In this document: in pieces, positions 33,453-40,800 of the stretch | Layout of the letters: each line of letters starts with the position of its first letter | Position numbering within the stretch: position 1 is the stretch's first letter | Source of the DNA: Streptomyces hilarionis | GTDB lineage: Bacteria > Actinomycetota > Actinomycetes > Streptomycetales > Streptomycetaceae | Assembly: GCF_024539675.1 (NCBI RefSeq) | Contig: NZ_JAHHIT010000080.1 | Coordinates: forward strand, 1 to 46,698 | Length of the DNA stretch: 46,698 nucleotides | Reading direction: 5' to 3' | Notes under the pieces: model-generated | Databases searched by the model: none | What the model saw: the letters and a program-made list of their open reading frames with translations, nothing else | Told to the model about the DNA's origin: nothing | Made by a program: the position numbers and the translations under genes

Positions 33453-33832
33453 GGCCGCCCTCCGCAGCTGATGCGCGTCACCTTGTGCCTCCAGGCTGGT
33501 ACGAATCGTCACCTGTGCGGTCGACCGTCTCGGACGCCTGCCCGAGCGCTTTGTGTTTCCAACCGCCACCGCACTCTCAACGATGGTCACTCGAAAGAGT
33601 TACGGGGCCGCGTGCATTCTTCGGCACTCTACGTGAGGGGCCGGACACAGAGGAGTCAGCCACACGGACCCTCAAGCTTTCATCACAACCCGTGCCCCAT
33701 TCAGCCCCATTTCTTCCCTTTTGCTGGTGTCTGAGGCTAGATTCGCAATGAGTCATATTTTCATCTCCTTAGATCGTAGTTGTACGGTCGTGGGCACCGT
33801 ATCCGCTCTGAACGGCTACAAGGGGTCACGCA
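33453..33832. other. bldM-whiD divergent regulatory region
   Basis: A 380-bp gap with no gene. The bldM side holds the sigma-BldN promoter (33577-33604) and an overlapping dyad, GTCACTC-GAAA-GAGTTAC (33587-33604). The whiD side is markedly AT-rich for this genome (about 33715-33800, for example CATATTTTCATCTCCTTAG), as expected for developmentally controlled promoters, but I cannot assign a single -35/-10 pair. The whiD leader ends in AAGGGG as SD. Confidence 0.6.
33577..33604 (-). promoter_or_regulatory. Sigma-BldN-dependent promoter of bldM (bldMp1)
   Basis: On the minus strand CGTAAC (complement of 33599-33604) and CGTTGA (complement of 33577-33582) are separated by exactly 16 bp. This is the sigma-BldN promoter described for bldM in S. 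coelicolor, as I recall it. The start site would be near 33570, leaving a leader of about 118 bases. Confidence 0.85.
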
Positions 33833-34162
33833 ATGGCAGATTTCTCCCGCCTTCCCGGACCGAACGCGGATCTGTGGGACTGGCAGCTCCTGGCTGCCTG
33901 CCGCGGAGTGGACAGCTCGCTCTTCTTCCATCCGGAGGGCGAGCGCGGGGCGGCTCGGAGCGCTCGAGAGAACTCGGCCAAGGAGGTCTGCATGAGGTGC
34001 CCGGTCCGCGCGCAGTGCGCGGCGCACGCCCTGGCGGTGCGCGAACCCTACGGCGTGTGGGGCGGGTTGACCGAGGACGAGCGCGAGGAGCTCATGGGGC
34101 GGGCGCGCAACCGCCTGGTGTCGGCGTCGTCGGGCGCGGGGGACACCGCTTCGAACACATGA
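33833..34162 (+). CDS. whiD: WhiD, Wbl-family iron-sulfur regulator
   Basis: A 109-residue WhiB-like protein needed for spore maturation, orthologous to mycobacterial WhiB3. The four cluster ligands are Cys23, Cys53, Cys56 and Cys62 (AACRG ... EVCMRCPVRAQC), followed by the invariant turn GVWGG and the Arg-rich C-terminal helix REELMGRARNRL. It should hold a nitric-oxide- and oxygen-sensitive 4Fe-4S cluster and act with a sigma factor region 4. The start at 33833 gives the conserved MADFSRLPGPNADLWDWQLL and has AAGGGG nine bases upstream. The last about 13 residues (SSGAGDTASNT) are the variable tail seen between species. It is transcribed alone and ends at a hairpin before the convergent LysR gene. 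Confidence 0.97.
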   Translation: MADFSRLPGPNADLWDWQLLAACRGVDSSLFFHPEGERGAARSARENSAKEVCMRCPVRAQCAAHALAVREPYGVWGGLTEDEREELMGRARNRLVSASSGAGDTASNT

Positions 34163-34227
34163 AGGAACGTTTCTGCGCAAGGAGCCGCAACCCTGCCGGC
34201 CGCTCGGCGCCCGATCCGGGCGAAAGG

Positions 34228-34249
34228 GAGGGCACACGCGCGTGCCCTC
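34228..34249. terminator. Terminator between whiD and the LysR gene
   Basis: GAGGGCAC (34228-34235) pairs with GTGCCCTC (34242-34249), loop ACGCGC, then AGTTCTTCC. It lies between the convergent stops at 34162 and 34270. Confidence 0.65.
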
Positions 34250-34269
34250 AGTTCTTCCGCGCCCCCGCG

Positions 34270-35190
34270 TCAGCGCAGGGCGGCGCGCCCCAGCTGCTCC
34301 AGCGTCGCCGTCACCGCCGGCACCTGGGCGAGGTCCGGCAGGGTGAGGGCGACGATCTCGCGCCGCACGGCCGGTTCCAGCGCGACCGCGCGGGCGCCGC
34401 GGGGCCGCACGGACTCGATGGCGAGCTCGGGCAGGACGGCGACGCCGAGACCGGAGCCCACGAGGCCGACCACCGCCGGATAGTCGTCGGTCGCGAAGTC
34501 GATGCGGGGCGTGAAGCCCGCACGCTCGCACACCTGCACCAACTGGCCGCGGCAGCGCGGGCAGCCGGCGATCCACGGCTCGTCGGCGAGGTCGCCGATG
34601 GCGACGGACCACACGCGCGCCAGGGGGTGCCGCTCGGGCACCAGCGCGACGAGGCGGTCCGTCAGCAGCGGGCGCACGACCAGGTCGTCCCACTCGCCCG
34701 CGACCGGGCCCGCCGGGGCGCCGTCCCCCGTCGCGCGCTCGTAGCGGAAGGCGAGGGCGATGTCGCAGTCCCCTTCCCGCAGCAGCTCGACCGAGCGCGG
34801 CGGCTCGGCCTCCTCCAGGGACACCCGGGTGCCGGGGTGCGCGGCGCGCAGTGCGGCGAGGGCGGTGGGCACGAGCGTGGAGCTGCCGCTGGGGAAGGAG
34901 ACCAGCCTGACCCGGCCCGCGCGCAGTCCGGCGATGGCGGCGACCTCCTCCTCGGCCGCCGTCAGTCCGGACAGGATCCCGACCGCGTGCCGGACGAGGG
35001 CCTCGCCCGCCTGGGTGAGCCGCATCTCGCGGCCGCTGCGGACCAGCAGGGGCGTGCCGACCGACGCCTCCAGGGCCTTCATCTGCTGGCTGACGGCGGG
35101 CTGGGTGCAGCCCAGTTCCCGCCCGGCCGCCGAGAAGGAGCCGGTGACGGCGACGGCGCGCAGCACACGCAGATGTCGGGCCTCGATCAT
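34270..35190 (-). CDS. LysR-family transcriptional regulator with CxxC in the effector domain
   Basis: A 306-residue LTTR. The N-terminal helix-turn-helix reads LRVLRAVAVTGSFSAAGREL and CTQPAVSQQMKALEA (about 6-40). The effector-binding domain follows from about 90 (GRVRLVSFPSGSSTLVPTAL). It contains PWIAGCPRCRGQLVQVCERAG, three Cys within 13 residues in the hinge-facing part where inducers usually bind, so redox or metal sensing is conceivable. ATG at 35190 is chosen for the standard MIEARHLRVLRAV start. It is divergent from the MOSC gene with about 80 bp between them, the usual arrangement for an LTTR and its target. A direct partner relation is inferred from position only. Confidence 0.9.
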   Translation of the reverse strand: MIEARHLRVLRAVAVTGSFSAAGRELGCTQPAVSQQMKALEASVGTPLLVRSGREMRLTQAGEALVRHAVGILSGLTAAEEEVAAIAGLRAGRVRLVSFPSGSSTLVPTALAALRAAHPGTRVSLEEAEPPRSVELLREGDCDIALAFRYERATGDGAPAGPVAGEWDDLVVRPLLTDRLVALVPERHPLARVWSVAIGDLADEPWIAGCPRCRGQLVQVCERAGFTPRIDFATDDYPAVVGLVGSGLGVAVLPELAIESVRPRGARAVALEPAVRREIVALTLPDLAQVPAVTATLEQLGRAALR

Positions 35191-35234
35191 CCATCGATCA
35201 TAAGCGACCCTTGGGTGACGAGGCGAATAATGCG

Positions 35235-35264
35235 TCGACACTTTGACGTCGGGTCGCCTACCGT
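35235..35264 (+). promoter_or_regulatory. Candidate promoter of the MOSC gene, leaderless transcript
   Basis: TCGACA (35235-35240) and TACCGT (35259-35264) are 18 bp apart, and the ATG at 35271 begins seven bases after the -10. No SD is present, which fits a leaderless mRNA. It lies in the LysR-MOSC divergent gap. Confidence 0.55.
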
Positions 35265-35270
35265 GCCGTC

Positions 35271-35939
35271 ATGAGGCTTCTGTCAGTGAACCTGGGCCGC
35301 CCCGAGGCGGTCGCGTACACCAGTCAGCCGCAGGGGCTGACCGGCATCGACAAGCGGCCGGTCGACGGGCCCGTACGGGTCTCGGCGCCCGGCCCGAAGG
35401 GGGTCGGCGCGAGCGGGCTGGCCGGGGACGCGGTGTGCGAGCTGCGCCATCACGGCGGCGACGACCAGGCGGTGTACGCCTTCGCGCGCGAGGACCTCGA
35501 CGCGTGGGAGGGCGAGCTGGGGCGCACGCTGGGCAACGGCGCGTTCGGCGAGAACCTCACCACGCGGGGTCTCGACGTCTCGGGCGCGCGCATCGGCGAA
35601 CGCTGGCGGATCGGCTCCGACGTGGTGCTGGAGGTGAGCGCCGGGCGGATACCGTGCCTGACCTTCCAGGGGCACCTGGGTGAGCGGCAGTGGGTGAAGC
35701 GGTTCACGCGCAGGGCGGCGACGGGGGCGTACCTGCGGGTGATCGAGCCGGGCGAGGTCCGCGCGGGGGACGCGGTGGAGATCGTCCACGTGCCGGACCA
35801 CGACGTGACGGCCCGGATGCAGTTCCAGGCCGGCACCACGCACCGGGAGCTGCTGCCCCGGCTGCTCGCGGCCGGCGCCGCCCTGCACCCGGAGTCGCTG
35901 GCCGCGGCGCGGAAGTACGTGGCGGAGCACGGCGGCTGA
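35271..35939 (+). CDS. MOSC domain-containing protein
   Basis: A 222-residue stand-alone MOSC protein (YiiM-like), a beta-barrel family related to the C-terminal domain of molybdenum cofactor sulfurase. YiiM-type proteins of E. coli help reduce toxic N-hydroxylated bases with molybdopterin. Visible signatures: GDAVCELRHHGGDDQAVYAF (about 55-75), FGENLTTRGLDVSGARIGER (about 90-110), and the conserved Cys in GRIPCLTFQGHLGE (about 126-139). The C-terminal helical extension (TARMQFQAGTTHRELLPRLL ...) matches the YiiM-like branch. The ATG at 35271 has no SD and appears leaderless. It is divergent from the LysR gene, a candidate regulator. Chemistry is assigned at family level only. Confidence 0.9.
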   Translation: MRLLSVNLGRPEAVAYTSQPQGLTGIDKRPVDGPVRVSAPGPKGVGASGLAGDAVCELRHHGGDDQAVYAFAREDLDAWEGELGRTLGNGAFGENLTTRGLDVSGARIGERWRIGSDVVLEVSAGRIPCLTFQGHLGERQWVKRFTRRAATGAYLRVIEPGEVRAGDAVEIVHVPDHDVTARMQFQAGTTHRELLPRLLAAGAALHPESLAAARKYVAEHGG

Positions 35940-36024
35940 ACGGTCCTCACGGACCGGGGTGCGCACGGGGTCTTCACCTTCGGGAGGCCGCGTGCAGAGG
36001 GCGGGTCCCGGCCGCTCGGGTCAC

Positions 36025-36030
36025 TAACCT
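36025..36030 (+). promoter_or_regulatory. Candidate -10 of the SDR gene
   Basis: TAACCT ends six bases before the ATG at 36037, so the message would start at or next to the start codon. No SD precedes the ATG. A -35 is not clear. Confidence 0.45.
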
Positions 36031-36036
36031 TGCGCC

Positions 36037-36810
36037 ATGACAACGGCTCTCATCACGGGTTCGACCGCGGGCATCGGCGCCGCGTTCGCGCGCAGACTGG
36101 CGGCGGACGGGCACGATCTCGTCCTCGTCGCACGGGACACCAAGCGGCTGCACGAGCAGGCGACCGAGTTGCACGACCGGCACGGCATCGAGGCGGAGGT
36201 GCTGACCGCCGACCTCGCCACCGACGAGGGCATCGAGAAGGCGGCCGCCCGTCTCGGGGACCGCAGGAAGCCGGTGGACCTGCTGGTCAACAACGCCGGC
36301 TTCGGCAACAAGGGGCGCTACCTCGACGTCTCCATGGCCGACGAGCTCAGGATGCTGAAGGTGCACTGCGAGGCGGTGCTGCGGCTGACGTCGGCGGCGA
36401 CGGCGGCCATGCGCGGGCGCGGGCGCGGCGGCGTGGTCAACGTGGCGTCCGTGGCGGCCTTCGTGCCGCGCGGGACCTACGGGGCGTCCAAGGCGTGGGT
36501 CGTGCAGTTCACGCAGGGCGCCGCGAAGGACCTGGCGGGCAGCGGGGTGCGGCTGATGGCGCTGTGCCCGGGCTTCGTGCGCACCGAGTTCCACGAGCGG
36601 GCCGGGATGGGCACGGACAACATCCCGGGCTGGATGTGGCTGGACGCGGACAAGCTGGTCGCGGCGGCGCTGCACGACCTCGCGCGCGGGAAGTCGCTGT
36701 CGATCCCGGACCCGCGCTACAAGGCGCTGATGGGTCTGGTGAAGGTGGCGCCCCGGTCGCTGCTGGGCGGGATCAGTTCGAGGACGGGCCGCCGGTACGG
36801 GCCGCAGTGA
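36037..36810 (+). CDS. Short-chain dehydrogenase/reductase
   Basis: A 257-residue classical SDR using NAD(P)(H). The cofactor motif is TGSTAGIG (about 7-14) with basic residues after strand 2 (ARDTKR) that favour NADP. NNAG (about 88-91) is present. The catalytic Ser is in VNVASVAAFVP and the Tyr-Lys pair in YGASK (about 149-153). FVRTEFHERAGM after the active site is typical of the DltE-like group with a longer C-terminus. The substrate is unknown. An apparent leaderless start at 36037 with a TAACCT -10 is supported by the absence of an SD. It is followed 89 bp later by the ABM/SnoaL fusion gene in the same direction. Confidence 0.9.
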   Translation: MTTALITGSTAGIGAAFARRLAADGHDLVLVARDTKRLHEQATELHDRHGIEAEVLTADLATDEGIEKAAARLGDRRKPVDLLVNNAGFGNKGRYLDVSMADELRMLKVHCEAVLRLTSAATAAMRGRGRGGVVNVASVAAFVPRGTYGASKAWVVQFTQGAAKDLAGSGVRLMALCPGFVRTEFHERAGMGTDNIPGWMWLDADKLVAAALHDLARGKSLSIPDPRYKALMGLVKVAPRSLLGGISSRTGRRYGPQ

Positions 36811-36899
36811 CGGGTGCGGCGGCGAACGGGTGACGTGGGCGCTCCGGTGGGAAAATGAGCGGGACGGGACCGGGACCCAGGGGGGCCGGAGGCGGCGTC

Positions 36900-37607
36900 A
36901 TGACGTTCGTACAGCTCATCGACTGCAAGACCAGCCGGTTCGACGAGATGGACCGGCTGATGGACACGTGGGTCGAGCAGACCCGGGGGAAGCGGACCGC
37001 GACGCACGCGGTCGTCGCCAAGGACCGCTCCGACGGCTCGCACTTCGTCGAGATCGTCGAGTTCCCCTCGTACGAGGAGGCGATGCGCAACTCCAACCTC
37101 CCCGAGACCGGCAAGATCTTCCAGGAGCTGGTCGCCCTGTGCGACGAGATGCCGACGTTCACGGATCTCGACGTCGTGCGGGACGAGCAGTTGTACGCGC
37201 GGACGGCCCGGCTGTTCTTCGAGACGATCGGCACGCGGGGCGAGCTGCCGCCGCTCGACGGGCTGATCGCCGAGGAGTACCACGACCACGATCCGGCCAA
37301 TCCGCAGGACGCCCTGGGGATGGACGCGATGCGGCGGCAGATCGAGGGGTGGCGCGCCGGCTTCGACTTCGCCTTCGTGCTCGACGACCAGATCGCCCAG
37401 GTCGACCGGGTGTGCAGCCGCTGGTCCTGGCACGGCCGCCACAAGGGCGACTTCATGGGGATCCCGGCCACCGGCAGGGACGTCACCATGACCGGGACGA
37501 CCGTCTTCCGGTGCCGGGAGGACGGGAAGATCGTCGAGGGCTGGTGGCAGTACGACCGCCTCGGCCTGATGGACCGGCTGGGGGCGTTGGACGCGCTGGA
37601 GGGGTAG
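36900..37607 (+). CDS. Fusion of ABM-like and SnoaL-like domains
   Basis: A 235-residue protein with two small alpha/beta barrels. Residues 1-95 (FVQLIDCKTSRFDEMDRLMD ... HFVEIVEFPSYEEAMRNSNL) resemble an antibiotic-biosynthesis-monooxygenase/ferredoxin-like domain. Residues about 100-230 form a SnoaL/NTF2-type domain with IAEEYHDHDPANPQDALGMD, RRQIEGWRAGFDFAFVLDD, GIPATGRDVTMTGTTVFRC and KIVEGWWQYDRLGLMDRLG, the signature of the ester-cyclase branch. Substrate and role are unknown. The ATG at 36900 has GGAGG seven bases upstream and is preferred over an in-frame upstream ATG (36855) whose extra residues are Gly/Pro-rich filler. It ends at a terminator shared with convergent groEL. Confidence 0.85.
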   Translation: MTFVQLIDCKTSRFDEMDRLMDTWVEQTRGKRTATHAVVAKDRSDGSHFVEIVEFPSYEEAMRNSNLPETGKIFQELVALCDEMPTFTDLDVVRDEQLYARTARLFFETIGTRGELPPLDGLIAEEYHDHDPANPQDALGMDAMRRQIEGWRAGFDFAFVLDDQIAQVDRVCSRWSWHGRHKGDFMGIPATGRDVTMTGTTVFRCREDGKIVEGWWQYDRLGLMDRLGALDALEG

Positions 37608-37644
37608 CCCTCCGGGCCGCCGCGGGAGCGGCGGACGCACGCCG

Positions 37645-37682
37645 GAGGCCCGGCGCCTCCTGTCCGGAGGGCGCCGGGCCTC
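37645..37682. terminator. 13-bp stem bidirectional terminator
   Basis: GAGGCCCGGCGCC (37645-37657) pairs perfectly with 37670-37682 over a 12-base loop, between the convergent stops of the SnoaL fusion gene (37607) and groEL (37711). Confidence 0.8.
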
Positions 37683-37710
37683 GGTTACTGCGGGGGTGAA
37701 CCGACCTGGG

Positions 37711-39336
37711 TCAGTGCGAGTGGCCGTGGCCGTGGCCCGCGGCGGCCGGCTCTTCCTCTTCCTTCTTCTCGACGACGAGGGTCTCGGTCGTCAGGAGGAG
37801 GGAGGCGATGGAGGCGGCGTTCTCCAGGGCGGAGCGGGTGACCTTGACCGGGTCGATGACGCCGGCCTTGACCAGGTCGCCGTACTCGCCGGTGGCGGCG
37901 TTGAAGCCCTGGCCCTTGTCGAGCTCGGCCACCTTGGCGGTGATGACGTAGCCCTCGAGGCCCGCGTTCTCGGCGATCCAGCGCAGCGGCTCGACGACGG
38001 CGCGGCGGACGACGGCGACACCGGTGGCCTCGTCGCCGGTCTTGCCCAGGCCGCCCTCCAGCACCTTGGCGGCGTGGACGAGAGCGGAACCGCCACCGGA
38101 GACGATGCCCTCCTCGACCGCGGCGCGGGTCGCGGAGATGGCGTCCTCCAGGCGGTGCTTCTTCTCCTTCAGCTCCACCTCGGTGGCGGCGCCGACCTTG
38201 ATCACGCACACGCCGCCGGCCAGCTTCGCGAGGCGCTCCTGGAGCTTCTCGCGGTCCCAGTCGGAGTCGGTGTTCTCGATCTCGGCCTTGATCTGGGCGA
38301 TGCGGCCCACGACGTCCTCGGAGTTGCCGCCGCCGTCGACGATGGTGGTGTCGTCCTTGGTGACGGTGACACGGCGCGCGGAGCCGAGCACGTCGATGCC
38401 GACCTGGTCGAGCTTGAGGCCGACCTCCTCGGAGATGACGGTGGCGCCGGTGAGGACGGCCATGTCCTGGAGCATCGCCTTGCGGCGGTCGCCGAAGCCC
38501 GGGGCCTTGACCGCGACCGCGTTGAAGGTGCCGCGGATCTTGTTGACGACGAGGGTGGAGAGCGCCTCGCCCTCCAGGTCCTCGGCGATGATCAGCAGCG
38601 GCTTGGAGGAGTTGGTCTGGATGACCTTCTCCAGCAGCGGCAGCAGGTCGGCGATCGAGGAGATCTTGCCCTGGTTGATGAGGATGTAGGGGTCCTCCAG
38701 GACGGCCTCCATGCGCTCCTGGTCCGTCACGAAGTACGGCGACAGGTAGCCCTTGTCGAAGGCCATGCCCTCGGTGAAGTCCAGCTCCAGACCGAAGGTG
38801 TTGGACTCCTCGACGGTGATGACGCCGTCCTTGCCGACCTTGTCCATGGCCTCGGCGATGAGCTCGCCGACCTGCTGGTCCTGGGCGGACAGCGCGGCGA
38901 CGGCCGCGATGTCGGACTTCTCGTCGATCGGGCGGGCGGTGGCCAGCAGGTCCTCGGAGATCGCCTTGACGGCGGCGTCGATGCCCTTCTTCAGGGCGGC
39001 CGGGGAGGCGCCGGCGGCGACGTTCTTGAGGCCCTCGCGCACGAGCGCCTGCGCGAGCACGGTGGCGGTGGTCGTACCGTCGCCCGCGATGTCGTTGGTC
39101 TTGGTCGCCACCTCCTTCACCAGCTGGGCGCCGAGGTTCTCGTACGGGTCCTCGATCTCCACCTCGCGGGCGATGGTGACGCCGTCGTTGGTGATGGTCG
39201 GGGCGCCGAACTTCTTGTCGATGACGACGTTGCGGCCCTTGGGGCCGATCGTCACCTTGACGGTGTCGGCAAGCTTGTTGACGCCGCGCTCAAGGGCGCG
39301 ACGGGCGTCCTCGTCGAACTTCAGGATCTTCGCCAT
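37711..39336 (-). CDS. groEL1: Chaperonin GroEL1 with His-rich tail
   Basis: The 541-residue 60-kDa chaperonin subunit that folds proteins in the cytoplasm with GroES. The N-terminus MAKILKFDEDARRALERGVN, ATP-binding VTIGPKGRNVVIDKKFGAP, DGTTTATVLAQALVREG and VSGGGSALVHAAKVL are all canonical. The C-terminus is not the Gly/Met-repeat of GroEL2 but EEEPAAAGHGHGHSH, the His-rich tail seen in actinobacterial GroEL1, the copy that sits beside groES. A second, stand-alone GroEL2 is expected elsewhere in the genome. ATG at 39336. It lies 113 bp behind groES and is co-transcribed from the CIRCE-controlled promoter. Confidence 0.97.
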   Translation of the reverse strand: MAKILKFDEDARRALERGVNKLADTVKVTIGPKGRNVVIDKKFGAPTITNDGVTIAREVEIEDPYENLGAQLVKEVATKTNDIAGDGTTTATVLAQALVREGLKNVAAGASPAALKKGIDAAVKAISEDLLATARPIDEKSDIAAVAALSAQDQQVGELIAEAMDKVGKDGVITVEESNTFGLELDFTEGMAFDKGYLSPYFVTDQERMEAVLEDPYILINQGKISSIADLLPLLEKVIQTNSSKPLLIIAEDLEGEALSTLVVNKIRGTFNAVAVKAPGFGDRRKAMLQDMAVLTGATVISEEVGLKLDQVGIDVLGSARRVTVTKDDTTIVDGGGNSEDVVGRIAQIKAEIENTDSDWDREKLQERLAKLAGGVCVIKVGAATEVELKEKKHRLEDAISATRAAVEEGIVSGGGSALVHAAKVLEGGLGKTGDEATGVAVVRRAVVEPLRWIAENAGLEGYVITAKVAELDKGQGFNAATGEYGDLVKAGVIDPVKVTRSALENAASIASLLLTTETLVVEKKEEEEPAAAGHGHGHSH

Positions 39337-39449
39337 GGGAGCGGTTCAGCCCTCTCGGAAAGCGTGGGAGAAAACGAACCGCGCCCCCAGCGCCCGGCTG
39401 CACAAAGTAGCGGGGGCCAGGGGCGCAGTTCACTGCAGAACTGGGTGAA

Positions 39450-39758
39450 TTACTTCTCGATGATCGCGAGGACGTCGCGAGCCGAGAGGACGAGGTACTC
39501 CTCGCCGTTGTACTTCACCTCGGTGCCGCCGTACTTGCTGTACAGGACGACATCGCCGACCTTGACGTCGAGCGGCAGGCGCTCGCCGTTCTCGAAGCGG
39601 CCCGGGCCCACCGCGAGGACGGCGCCCTCCTGGGGCTTCTCCTTCGCGGTGTCCGGGATGACCAGGCCAGAGGCGGTGGTCTGCTCGGCGTCGAGCGGCT
39701 GGACCACGATGCGGTCCTCGAGCGGCTTGATGGCAACCTTGGAGCTGGTGGTCGTCAC
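39450..39758 (-). CDS. groES: Co-chaperonin GroES
   Basis: The 102-residue 10-kDa lid of the GroEL ring. VAIKPLEDRIVVQPLDAEQT at the N-terminus, the mobile loop TTASGLVIPDTAKEKPQEG, and GDVVLYSKYGGTEVKYNGEEY near the C-terminus are standard. The GTG at 39758 has GGGGGAGG nine bases upstream. It is the first gene of the groES-groEL1 unit, under two HrcA-binding CIRCE sites at 39858-39931, so it is heat-shock controlled. Confidence 0.97.
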   Translation of the reverse strand: MTTTSSKVAIKPLEDRIVVQPLDAEQTTASGLVIPDTAKEKPQEGAVLAVGPGRFENGERLPLDVKVGDVVLYSKYGGTEVKYNGEEYLVLSARDVLAIIEK

Positions 39759-39857
39759 GATCCGACCTCCCCCTTCGGAGATCTCACGGGGTTAACTGTC
39801 TGAGGTGGCGACCAGGTGGATCCGTCGTCGCGGGTGCCGGACCTGCCCGTCGCTGTG

Positions 39858-39884
39858 TTGGCACTCTCCAGTGGTGAGTGCCAG
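39858..39884. promoter_or_regulatory. CIRCE operator, proximal
   Basis: TTGGCACTC, nine bases, GAGTGCCAG: the HrcA-binding inverted repeat with two changes from the consensus TTAGCACTC-N9-GAGTGCTAA. It lies just downstream of the presumed groES start site. Confidence 0.93.
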
Positions 39885-39891
39885 AGCCGAG

Positions 39892-39919
39892 ACTATGACC
39901 GCGATTAGCACTCGGTCAA
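39892..39919 (-). promoter_or_regulatory. groES-groEL1 promoter
   Basis: On the minus strand TTGACC (complement of 39914-39919) and CATAGT (complement of 39892-39897) are 16 bp apart, or TAGTCT at 18 bp. The -35 lies inside the spacer of the distal CIRCE, and the start site near 39885 abuts the proximal one, so HrcA bound at either would block polymerase. Confidence 0.75.
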
Positions 39920-39931
39920 GCGGAGTGCCAA
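39905..39931. promoter_or_regulatory. CIRCE operator, distal
   Basis: TTAGCACTC, nine bases, GAGTGCCAA: one change from consensus. It overlaps the -35 of the groES promoter. Confidence 0.95.
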
Positions 39932-39993
39932 TGACAGCGGCGCGTCGGCCACGATCCGGCTCGGACGAGCGCCCCGGCGCCCGGTGCGGCGCC

Positions 39994-40800
39994 CTACAGG
40001 TAGTCCTCCAGCCGGCCCACCGTCAGGCCCTCTTCCTGCACCTGCCGCAGCAGCCGGGTGGTGCGCTCGCGCAGGACCGGGCCCGTCGTCTCGTCCGGGG
40101 CGACGGCGACGATGTCCCCGGGGCGCAGCCGGTGCGGGCCGCGGGGGCCGTGGGCGGGGGCGAGGCCGTCGGGGCCCATCGCGGCGCGCCACAGGACGAG
40201 GGCGGTGATGCCGCAGTCGGCGGCGGCGCGCCGGGTGGTGGCGTCGTAGGCGCCGTAGGGCGGACGGAAGAGGCGGGGGCGCAGGCCGAAGCGGGCGCGG
40301 AGCTTGTCCTGCTGGCCGCAGATCTCGGCCCGTTGGCCGGCGTAGGGCAGGCCGCGCAGGACCGGGTGGTCGAGCGTGTGGTTCTGGATGCTCGCGCCGA
40401 CCGACCGCAGCCGGGCGAAGTGCGCGTACCCCGGGCCGACCACGCTGTCGGTGAGGAACATGCTCACCGGCAGGCGCAGTTCGCGGACCATGTCGACGAA
40501 GCGCGGGTCGCGTTCGGCGCCGTCGTCGTAGGTCAGGAAGACGACCTTGTCGGTGGTGGGGACGTGGTCGAGGACCGGCGGGAGGCCGGTTCCCGGGCTG
40601 CCGGGCAGGACGCGGGCGGGGTGGGCCGGCGCGGCGGCCGGCGGAGCGGTCAGGCCCCAGCGGCGGTAGGGGGCCGGGGCGGGCTCGTGCCCCCGGGCGG
40701 CGGCCTTCCTGCCCAGGCGCTCGATCGGGTCGACGGACTGGGCGCAACCGGTCAGGGTCGCCAGGATCAGCAGAGCGGCCGTCAGCGCGCGGGCCCTCAC
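39994..40800 (-). CDS. Polysaccharide deacetylase-like lipoprotein with degenerate active site
   Basis: A 268-residue NodB-fold protein. VRARALTAALLILATLTGC is a lipoprotein signal with Cys19 in the lipobox. Motif 1 is TYDDG, motif 2 NHTLDHP (metal-binding His pair), motif 3 RPPYGAYD. Motif 5, which in the partner reads VLTHF and supplies the catalytic His, reads VAVAP here, and the motif 4 region (LVLWRAAMGPD) is also changed. It may be inactive or altered in specificity. The GTG start (40798-40800) overlaps the TGA stop (40797-40799) of the upstream paralogue, so translation should be coupled. Both proteins end in an identical GRLEDYL/ARLEDYL-type tail, marking a tandem duplication. The site of action is the outer face of the membrane. 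Confidence 0.88.
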   Translation of the reverse strand: MRARALTAALLILATLTGCAQSVDPIERLGRKAAARGHEPAPAPYRRWGLTAPPAAAPAHPARVLPGSPGTGLPPVLDHVPTTDKVVFLTYDDGAERDPRFVDMVRELRLPVSMFLTDSVVGPGYAHFARLRSVGASIQNHTLDHPVLRGLPYAGQRAEICGQQDKLRARFGLRPRLFRPPYGAYDATTRRAAADCGITALVLWRAAMGPDGLAPAHGPRGPHRLRPGDIVAVAPDETTGPVLRERTTRLLRQVQEEGLTVGRLEDYL

